Shown here: piece after piece, positions 23,240-30,980 of the stretch
Numbering within the stretch: the stretch's first letter is position 1
Layout: every line of letters begins with the position of its first letter
From: Nemertoderma westbladi
Lineage: Eukaryota; Xenacoelomorpha; Nemertodermatida; Nemertodermatidae
Assembly: GCA_032718475.1 (NCBI GenBank)
Contig: JAUCBJ010006634.1
Location: 1 to 49,797, forward strand
Direction of reading: 5' to 3'
DNA: 49,797 nt
Translations under genes and position numbers: made by a program
Notes under the pieces: generated by a model
What the model was told of the DNA's origin: nothing
The model's database searches: none
Seen by the model: only the letters and a program-made list of their open reading frames with translations

Positions 23240-24130
23240 ATGGAATTTGCCGATACCCAGAATGAATTAACTACCCTCTTGAAATCTGTTAAAGAAAAGA
23301 AAAGTATGTCTAATGGGGAGGAACGTCAGTTTACAGAATGGCTTTTCAAACTCAATACGATATACGTTACCACTCTAGGCGACTTGGCTAAATGTAGCAG
23401 TGATCTAGCCACAGCGCGCCAGAAGGTAATCGACGCGAAAGAGGAAATCATAACCATGAAAGACACGGCAGCTCGGCATTCTTATAGCCATATGGTAATA
23501 AATGGTCAACGCCCGGCATCACGACAAACAACGTCAATAACCCCATCATCATCAGTACACCCGACACGGCAGCATCAAATGAATCAAGGTTGTCCAACGG
23601 CAACCTTCGCCGAATCTTCAAATCCTGATCATTCAATCACGGAACTGCATCGAAGTTTAATACAAAGAGCTATCGGTAGTCCGAATACACTCCTAACTAC
23701 TCCACCCAACGCACAAATCAGCAGACGATCAACAGAAATCCGCAAGGGGAGGAAGATTGGCAACTCGCTCAGATCTCAACGGACAACTACCGGTACCGTT
23801 ACGGCAGCGCCAACTGTTATACAACCAACGAGAAAGGCCCATGTTTACATTGGACGATTAGACAAAACAGTGTCAAATGAGCAGCTGTCAGAATATATCG
23901 AGAAAGAAGGAATTGTCGTAGAAGAAGTTATCCCACTATCGTCAAACACTGGTAATTTCACCAAAACGAACGCATTTCACCTGGTCTGCACCCAAGAGCA
24001 GCGAGACGGCCTCATCAACCCAGATATCTGGGAGGAAGGCATAGTAATCAAGGACTATCGACTCAGTAATGCGGAGCGATTGCAGTTTGGTCTACGCCCT
24101 CGCACCCGCCCGGCAAATCAAACACAATGA
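23240..24130 (+). CDS. Retrotransposon ORF1 protein (RRM-like)
   Basis: 296 residues. The N-terminal 75 are helical and charged (probable coiled coil). A Ser/Thr/Pro-rich linker follows. The C-terminal domain, from about residue 205 (KAHVYIGRLDKTVSNEQLSE) through TNAFHLVCTQEQRDGL and DIWEEGIVIKDYRL, has the VYIGRL and internal beta-strand pattern of an RRM-like fold seen in ORF1 of several invertebrate non-LTR elements. It would bind the element's RNA. ORF1 ends with TGA at 24128-24130, and ORF2 continues in the same frame after it. Confidence 0.85.
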   Translation: MEFADTQNELTTLLKSVKEKKSMSNGEERQFTEWLFKLNTIYVTTLGDLAKCSSDLATARQKVIDAKEEIITMKDTAARHSYSHMVINGQRPASRQTTSITPSSSVHPTRQHQMNQGCPTATFAESSNPDHSITELHRSLIQRAIGSPNTLLTTPPNAQISRRSTEIRKGRKIGNSLRSQRTTTGTVTAAPTVIQPTRKAHVYIGRLDKTVSNEQLSEYIEKEGIVVEEVIPLSSNTGNFTKTNAFHLVCTQEQRDGLINPDIWEEGIVIKDYRLSNAERLQFGLRPRTRPANQTQ

Positions 24131-27085
24131 CTTGGTGCTAACATCGCAGCAACCGAGACACACACACAGGCTGTCACCACGAACCGCAAAACTAAAAAAC
24201 AACAGTTACTTTCAAAAGCACGAGCAGCAGATAAACAAACAATACTCTGTACCGGATGTAATAAACCTTATCGATACTTAGCCAGTCTAGATAAACATCA
24301 GAAACTATGTTCACGCTCCCAAACTCTACACAACCAGCAACTAATGAACGAGTTACCGTTTCCAGTCGACACTCTCCCCCCTCAGAACTCCAACTCTAAC
24401 ACAATCACGCTTATTGGATGGAATGTTGAGGGCGCCAATACAACAATGGAAACAACCATAGATAACTCATTTGTATTGACCGATATTCTGCTACTAACTG
24501 AAACTCTCGATAATGATCTGACGATTCCGGGCTTCTCCTGCAAAAATATTCCTTCTAGCAAAGGTGAATATGGCCGCCCTTTTGGTGGTATTACTGTAGC
24601 AATCAATATGAAACATGGTGCTACGCAGAATGTAATTTACATAAGTGAGTCATTACTGGCAGTTCATTTTGCGAAATTTGTATTCGTATGCAGTTACTTT
24701 AAACCAAACAGCGACGTAGCGGAAATACTACTTGAACTAGTAAATGCGGTAAACACGATCAGATCCACAACGAAACACCCTATTGTAACTGTTGGGGACT
24801 TCAACTGCCGCCTCGACACTGGCGACCGTGGGAGATTGTTAAGCGAAGGGCTACGCGGAGCTGGACTGCACTGCTTATCAGACCCAACTGTCCCCACTTA
24901 CTACAGCTGGAACGGCTCGAGTGTAATTGATCTGGTTTTTGTAGATGAGTCGCTGCTTGATCTAACCACATTAAACGTGAAACCAACGGTCAACACGAAA
25001 CACCAACGCATTGTCATCGATCTACTCACAAATGATATCACGGAGCGCAATCAAAGAACTCCAACTATTAGACGAATTGATACGGAAAAACTCGGTTCTA
25101 TTCTCAACCAAGATGAATTTCAGGCGGCGCTCAACGATGGAGTCGACTCAGCATGTAGCTATATAACATCCGCTATTACTAAATCGGCAATAACGCGCAA
25201 ACCACGGAAATCAAAACCTTGGTTTGATCGTGAATGTTATTTGGCCAAGGAGGAACTCACAGCATGTTTTAACGCAATGCGCATGAATAGTACAGATGAG
25301 TCTAGGGAAGTTCATACAACCACTAAACGGAGGTATAAACTGTTATTATTAAACAAGATGAAATTATATAAAGCGCGGAAAGAAATACGCTTGATCGAAA
25401 ATAGCGAAGAAGATAAAGCATCTTTCTGGAATATCTTAAAGTGTAATCGAACCGCTACTAAACCTGCTGCGCAACAAGTCTCGGAAGAATCGTGGTCTAC
25501 TCATTTTACGAATCTACTATCAACCGAAAATAATCCACAGCTACCAACCATCCCCGAACAGCCAGATAACGACTTAGACAAACCGATCAATCCCGCTGAG
25601 ATCACGGAAGCGGTTTACAGTCAAAAGCCAAATAAAGCAGCTGGTCCGGACGGTATCACCGGTGAAGCCTTGAAGCATGGTTTTGGTCACCTGCTTCCGT
25701 TTTTACTGACATTGTTTAGTGTTTGTTTCGCAACTGCTGCTTGCCCTGCAACCTGGCTAAAATCATACCTAATTATGCTCTATAAGGGTAAGGGAAGTAA
25801 ATTATCCCCGGACTGTTACCGTGGAATAGCGCTACTATCATGTTTGTTTAAAGTATATACTTCGATATTATTCACACGCTTATACGAATTTGCAGAACGC
25901 CGAGGCCTACTACCAGATGCGCAACACGGTTACAGAAAATCACGTTCGACGATCGACGCTGTTAAACGTCTATATACCCGCATCAATTTTGCCCTTGAAC
26001 CTAAGGGTGGCCATTTATACTGCGTATTTGTTGATTTTCGAAAATGTTTCGACTCGATAAACCGAGAGATTCTCTGCAGGAAATTATCGAAACTCGGAGT
26101 AAGTCGAAAGTTTATTATCGCTATCTGGTCTATGATCGCTATCAACTACATATATATCTGTGTTGGAGTTCACATTCTGGAGCCTATTACTCAAACAATT
26201 GGAGTTGTACAAGGCGATAAACTGTCTCCTTTACTTTTTAGTCTTTTTGTATCAGACCTACCAGCCTATCTCATATTCGCATCAATTTGGATTATAATGT
26301 ATGCTGATGATCTAGTCATATCAGGTGACTCTATCACGGAGGTTCAAGCTAGTCTAGACAAACTCTCAGAATATTGTGAAGTAAATGGAATCCAGGTCAA
26401 TATTGCGAAGACAAAGGTGGTTAAGTTCCGGAAGGGGGGGAGATTATCGAGGACTGACATTCTAGAATATAACGGGCACAAATTGGAATTTCAAAGCTCC
26501 TTTCAATATTTAGGAGTTACTCTATCAACGAAAAATGGATCCAGAGGACACTACGATCATCTATACTCGAAAGGACTCTCCAGTTGTGTTGTAATTGCAA
26601 CAAAGGTAAACCTACACATCGTTTCGCTAGAATCCGCCCAACGTTTATGGCAGTCTATTGTCCTTCCATCGACCACTTATGGCTGCAACGTCTTCACTGC
26701 AAATGGTGACCTAACGCAACTGTGTCATGTTCAACGTGTCCGCGGTTTTTACTGGAAACTCTGGTGTGGAATAAGCAAGTTTGCCTCCACCACAGCCATC
26801 CTAAGTGCCATAGACAACCCGGCTAACTCAGATCCAAACGTGACAGGTCTCACAGGTTTCCGACGCCGCGCGGCAGCGCAGCTATTATCAAACGGTTGCC
26901 ACCACCGCCTATGTACAAAACTCAATTGCTGGAGACCCACGGAAGACTGCACCTGTTGGGTGTGTGGCTCCCTGGCGGCAAACACAGACCACTACAAACT
27001 ATGTACGCGCATACCTCAGTGCAGTTCACACCTAAAGACAGCAATTTGGCTGATGACGACAGATGCTGCAACACTAACTATTTAA
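24131..27085 (+). CDS. Retrotransposon ORF2: zinc finger, AP endonuclease, reverse transcriptase
   Basis: The first Met that starts a long frame is at 24344 (913 residues), but the frame is open from the ORF1 stop. The intervening part encodes a C2HC finger, CTGCNKPYRYLASLDKHQKL followed by C (about 24243-24305). The start may therefore be upstream of 24344, by stop readthrough or a non-AUG start. Domain order: AP-type endonuclease from LIGWNVEG (with LLLTET, GDFNCR, SVIDLVF and the final KHQRIVIDL); RT with AAGPDGITGEALKHG, YRGIALLS, FVDFRKCFDS, GVVQGDKLSPLLF and the catalytic MYADDLV; then a Cys-rich tail (CWRPTEDCTCWVCG...HYKLC). All catalytic boxes are intact. ORF2 nicks the target and primes reverse transcription. 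Confidence 0.92.
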   Translation, partial: LGANIAATETHTQAVTTNRKTKKQQLLSKARAADKQTILCTGCNKPYRYLASLDKHQKLCSRSQTLHNQQLMNELPFPVDTLPPQNSNSNTITLIGWNVEGANTTMETTIDNSFVLTDILLLTETLDNDLTIPGFSCKNIPSSKGEYGRPFGGITVAINMKHGATQNVIYISESLLAVHFAKFVFVCSYFKPNSDVAEILLELVNAVNTIRSTTKHPIVTVGDFNCRLDTGDRGRLLSEGLRGAGLHCLSDPTVPTYYSWNGSSVIDLVFVDESLLDLTTLNVKPTVNTKHQRIVIDLLTNDITERNQRTPTIRRIDTEKLGSILNQDEFQAALNDGVDSACSYITSAITKSAITRKPRKSKPWFDRECYLAKEELTACFNAMRMNSTDESREVHTTTKRRYKLLLLNKMKLYKARKEIRLIENSEEDKASFWNILKCNRTATKPAAQQVSEESWSTHFTNLLSTENNPQLPTIPEQPDNDLDKPINPAEITEAVYSQKPNKAAGPDGITGEALKHGFGHLLPFLLTLFSVCFATAACPATWLKSYLIMLYKGKGSKLSPDCYRGIALLSCLFKVYTSILFTRLYEFAERRGLLPDAQHGYRKSRSTIDAVKRLYTRINFALEPKGGHLYCVFVDFRKCFDSINREILCRKLSKLGVSRKFIIAIWSMIAINYIYICVGVHILEPITQTIGVVQGDKLSPLLFSLFVSDLPAYLIFASIWIIMYADDLVISGDSITEVQASLDKLSEYCEVNGIQVNIAKTKVVKFRKGGRLSRTDILEYNGHKLEFQSSFQYLGVTLSTKNGSRGHYDHLYSKGLSSCVVIATKVNLHIVSLESAQRLWQSIVLPSTTYGCNVFTANGDLTQLCHVQRVRGFYWKLWCGISKFASTTAILSAIDNPANSDPNVTGLTGFRRRAAAQLLSNGCHHRLCTKLNCWRPTEDCTCWVCGSLAANTDHYKLCTRIPQCSSHLKTAIWLMTTDAATLTI

Positions 27086-27340
27086 ATCAATAGAAAGTTC
27101 AAGGCCCGACTATACTGTTTATTTATTTTATCTTATTTAATGTGCCTTATATTATGCCAATCACCCTCTTCCCATCTTTTTATTTAAAAATACTTTTATT
27201 TTATTTAAGTTTATTTTATAAATTTATGTGCTCTATCCAATTACAACTTATCGTTTTAATTATGTTAAATCAAGTGTCATTACAATAGGCATACTTATAA
27301 CCATTTACTCCTTGAGTAATTAAACGTCATATTGAATCTC

Positions 27341-27440
27341 AATGGAGTGTAAAACACGGATTTATGTTAATTACCAAGTTTTATTGGATCCGGGAAGGGG
27401 TGTAAAACGCGGATTCAAGTTAATTAGTAAGTTTTAATGA
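27341..27440 (+). repeat. Remainder of the left foldback arm after the retrotransposon
   Basis: About two 53-bp units in the same orientation as 21200-23099, showing that the retrotransposon split one continuous arm near its inner end. Confidence 0.9.
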
Positions 27441-27512
27441 ACAATTTATAAAACGCATATGCAATAAAGACCCAGACCCTCATCTAGTTACAATTATTAA
27501 TTAGTGCAATGT

Positions 27513-27695
27513 TTATTGTTCTTTAGTAACTTTTCTTGGCTTGCTGACTTTCCTGGTTTTTTTCTTCTCCGGGCTCGGGGTGCGCGATGTTTGGGTAGTG
27601 AGTTCAAGCGGCTCAACAATGGCTGTATCATTGGTTGGACTCGGAATAACGAATCCCGTAAATGGAACCTTTACAAAGTCATCAATGTCATCCAT
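27513..27695 (-). CDS. Small open frame inside the foldback element
   Basis: 60 codons from ATG in the good context AAACATGG. It begins MDDIDDFVKVPFTGFVIP and ends in a very basic tail (KKKTRKVSKPRKVTKEQ) that could be a nuclear-localisation or DNA-binding stretch. The TAA stop overlaps AATAAA. It is GC-richer than its flanks and is the only coding-like sequence left in the big foldback element once the nested insertions are removed. It could be a captured host exon, a remnant of the element's own gene, or chance. I do not recognise it. Confidence 0.35.
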   Translation of the reverse strand: MDDIDDFVKVPFTGFVIPSPTNDTAIVEPLELTTQTSRTPSPEKKKTRKVSKPRKVTKEQ

Positions 27696-27763
27696 GTTTA
27701 ATATGAAATTAAATAAGAAATTATACTGAACAGTTCAGCCTCCATTAATTAGGAAGGCAGCAA

Positions 27764-28972
27764 GGGTAAATCTTTTCGACCTACGCGTAGGCCTACGCGT
27801 AGCTACGCGTAGCTACGCGTAGCTACGCGTAGTTTGTAACTTCCATTCCTGTCATTTACCGGTAGGGCCAGACTTACTGCCTTTTTAACAACTACGCGTA
27901 GGTGTTTTAAAACTACGCGTAGTTATTTTGGAACTACGCGTAGGTATTTTGAAACAACGCGTAGGTGCTACGCGTAGCTACGCGTAGGTGCTACGCGTAC
28001 CAGTCCTGATAACAATGATTTTTCATTTCAGGTCCGGTAGGGTTGAGTTGTTAGGCAAGTATCGGTATATGTCAGGTATTTGATTATCAGACAAATGTAA
28101 TAGCAGAGTCGGAAACTCATATCTCGACATACAGCACTGGTAATAAATAATATTCGGCTCTTTCACATACAAACACAGAGGATGAATAAAAAGTAAACTT
28201 GAAATTCACGTCTCATGATTCAAGTATCTTTGTTTCCATTGGATTATTTAAATATTGAACAGTAGTAAATAAAGCGACCAGTCTACCGGTGAAGAGGTTA
28301 AGCGAAAGCTGATAAACACTGCATATAATCAAATTGTTTGGTCAAATGACAAGTGCAACCAATCATGGTAGACAATTTAGTCTCCCCCTTCCCTTGTCAA
28401 GGGGTTAACATATTAAATACAGTATATCCTTGCCCTATCGTGAACAAAGGCAATAAAAAGCATAGAGAATCGATAAGAACCATCGGCCTATTTCCTTTGT
28501 AAACTATTTTTGAACTCTAAACATTAATTATTAACACATTTTACCGCCCGCAACGCATGAAGTGAAGAATATGTAGTTTTCGCGTATTCCTCTATATAGA
28601 GTATACAGGTATAGGATGCATTACTGTTGAAAGCATTTGATGGTTGTAGGTTGTTTATTGAACATACCGTATTGTGTCTTATTTTAGTACTGACTCGCTT
28701 GGAATACGTAAGCCTACTAATGATAAACGACGTACTGACGTATAGGCATAGTTATGGGTAGCACCTATGCGTAGGTCGCGTAGGACCTACGCGTAGCTAC
28801 GCGTAGCACCTACGCGTAGCTACGCGTAGCACCTACGCGTAGCTACGCGTAGCACCTACGCGTAGTTATTGTTAAAACTCTGAAACTGGTGATATATGAC
28901 CCAATGTTGCGAACTACGCGTAGCTACGCGTAGCTACGCGTAGGCCTACGCGTAGGTCGAAAAGATTTACCT
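27764..28972. mobile_element. Second foldback-like element built from CTACGCGTAG decamers
   Basis: The left end is GGGTAAATCTTTTCGACC, and the right end reversed is AGGTAAATCTTTTCGACC. Both then run into CTACGCGTAGG and CTACGCGTAGCTACGCGTAG. It is flanked by AGGCAGCAA on both sides (27755-27763 and 28973-28981), a 9-bp TSD. About two dozen copies of the self-complementary decamer fill both arms (27780-28003 and about 28760-28955). The 750-bp centre has no gene. It is nested within the 9.9-kb foldback. Confidence 0.87.
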
Positions 28973-29429
28973 AGGCAGCAACCTTGCAAGGCCTTAAATA
29001 GAAGACGCTATGATGCAGTACAAACTACCGCCAGCTAGGCAGAACAGTGATTCTTGTTTGTAAGGGAGGTTGGGATGGATAAGCCAATCAGGGAACAGGA
29101 CAGTAATCCTACCATACAATTGTCTACAGAGCTGCTCTACCAGAGAGGTCACGTTCCCACGGTAGTATAGTTTTTCAGCTAATCAATATCTAATAATGTC
29201 TGACGGCCAAACATCACCATCGCCCTTATTAATAATTCATTGGGAAGCATTGACCCCTATTAAGGTGTCCCCCAGAGCCGGATTAAGCTTATGTGTGGCC
29301 CCTAGACATAGACAAATTATTAAGGTGTCTATTAACTATTAAGGTGTCCCCCATTAATGTTTGTGTCCCTCATTAATGTGTGTACCTCATTAATAGTTGT
29401 GTCCCTCATTAACAAACTCAGTAATTAAC
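28973..29429. other. Inner part of the large foldback, no gene
   Basis: Unique-looking DNA to about 29250, then short direct repeats of ATTAAGGTGTCCCC and TGTGTCCCTCATTAA (about 29258-29412) before the right arm starts. Confidence 0.6.
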
Positions 29430-30690
29430 GTAAATCCGCATTTTACACCCCTTCCCGGATCCAGTAACACTTTATAATTAACCTGAATCAATCCGCGTTT
29501 TACACCACTTCCCGGATCTAGTAACACTTGGTAAATAAATTGAATCCGCGTTTTACACCCCTTTCCGGATCCATTAAAACTTGGCAATTAACGTAAATCC
29601 GTGTTTTACACTCCGTTCCGGATCCAACAAAACTTGGTAATTAACATAAATCCGTGTTTTACACTCCATTCCGGATCCAATAAAACTTGGTAATTAACGT
29701 AAATCCGTGTTTTACACTCCATTCCGGATCCAACAAAACTTGGTAATTAACGTAAATCCGTGTTTTACACTCCATTCCGGATTCAATAAATCTTGGTAAT
29801 TCACGAAAATCCGTGTTTTACACTCCATTCCGGATCCAACAAAACTTGGTAATTAACGAAAATCCGTGTTTTACACTCCATTCCGGATCCAATAAAACTT
29901 GGTAATTAACATAAATCCGTGTTTTACACTCCATTCCGGATCCAATAAAACTTGGTAATTAACGTAAATCCGTGTTTTACACTCCATTCCGGATCCAATA
30001 AAACTTGGTAATTAACGTAAATCCGTGTTTTACACTCCATTCCGGATTCAATAAATCTTGGTAATTCACGAAAATCCGTGTTTTACACTCCATTCCGGAT
30101 CCAACAAAACTTGGTAATTAACGAAAATCCGTGTTTTACACTCCATTCCGGATCCAACAAAACTTGGTAATTCACTAAAATCCGTGTATTACACTCCATT
30201 CCGGATCCAACAAAACTTGGTAATTAACGAAAATCCGTGTTTTACACTCCATTCCGGATCCATTAAAACTTGGTAATTAACGTAAATCCGTATTTTACAC
30301 TCCATTCCGGATCCAATAAAACTTGGTAATTAACGTAAATCCGTGTTTTACACTCCATTCCGGATCCAATAAAACTTGGTAATTAACGTAAATCCGTGTT
30401 TTACACTCCATTCCGGATTCAATAAATCTTGGTAATTCACGAAAATCCGTGTTTTACACTCCATTCCTGATCCAACAAAACTTGGTAATTAACGAAAATC
30501 CGTGTTTTACACTCCATTCCGGATCCAACAAAACTTGGTAATTAACGAAAATCCGTGTATTACACTCCATTCCGGATCCAACAAAACTTGGTAATTAACG
30601 AAAATCTGTGTTTTACACTCCATTCCGGATCCATTAAAACTTGGTAATTAACGTAAATCCGTATTTTACACTCCATTCCGGATTCACAAA
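29430..30690 (-). repeat. Right foldback arm: inverted 53-bp tandem array, about 24 units
   Basis: Same unit as the left arm in reverse, mostly the ACTCCATTCCGGATCC variant. The arm is shorter and less diverse than the left one. The last 175 bp before the end (30691-30865) are degenerate GGATCCGG-rich units. Confidence 0.95.
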
Positions 30691-30865
30691 ATATATGAAT
30701 CCGCGTTTTACACTGCAATACGGATTGCGTATTTCAGAATCCGCATATTACACTCAGTTACGGATTGTATGTAAATCCGGATCCGCCTTTTACACTCGCA
30801 AATCCGGGTCCTGATCCGTATCCGGATCCTGAATCCGGATCCGGATCCGCGTTTTACACCTACCC

Positions 30866-30874
30866 AGTAGCGGC
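30866..30874. repeat. Right 9-bp target-site duplication of the foldback element
   Basis: AGTAGCGGC, identical to 20961-20969. Confidence 0.85.
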
Positions 30875-30980
30875 GTCATTTATGATCTAAATTATATCAT
30901 AAAATAAATATATATAAAATTATATCGTAATTATATATTTTGTCACAAATTGCGACGGTATTTAGATATTAGCCTGATAA

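Larger units (their letters stand above)
23100..27340 (+). mobile_element. Full-length non-LTR retrotransposon inserted in the left foldback arm
   Basis: 4,241 bp between direct repeats AATGGAGTGTAAAAC (23085-23099 and 27341-27355). These are part of the 53-bp unit and give a 15-bp TSD. Two intact open frames encode a nucleic-acid-binding ORF1 and an endonuclease/RT ORF2. There is no poly(A) tail; the 3' end is an AT-rich tract ending TTGAATCTC. The 5' UTR is about 140 bp. The intact frames suggest a recent insertion. Confidence 0.9.
20970..30865. mobile_element. 9.9-kb foldback-type transposon with tandem-repeat arms
   Basis: The left end GGGTCAGAGTAAAACGCGG and the right end reversed, GGGTAGGTGTAAAACGCGG, are both followed by GATCCGGATC. 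They are flanked by direct repeats AGTAGCGGC (20961-20969 and 30866-30874), a 9-bp TSD. Both arms are mostly tandem copies of a 53-bp unit containing the end motif GTGTAAAACGCGGAT and GGATCCGG. Long TIRs made of short tandem repeats with 9-bp duplications are the hallmark of foldback (FB-like) elements, known to be related to Mutator-like transposons. No transposase lies inside, so it is non-autonomous. It later received the retrotransposon at 23100 and the smaller foldback at 27764. Confidence 0.88.
20315..30885. mobile_element. Older inverted-repeat element split by the foldback insertion
   Basis: The segment from 20316 (TCATAAATGACGCC...) to about 20450 is repeated in reverse from about 20845 to 20969. 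The match continues beyond the foldback insertion at 30866-30884 (AGTAGCGGCGTCATTTATGA). Arms of about 130 bp are roughly 90% alike by eye. Without the insertion the element would be about 670 bp, non-coding and MITE-like. No outer target duplication was recognised. Confidence 0.75.

Noticed and set aside
23100-27340. Retrotransposon as the coding core of the foldback element
   Set aside because: It has its own 15-bp TSD within a 53-bp unit and splits the left arm, so it is a later, independent insertion.
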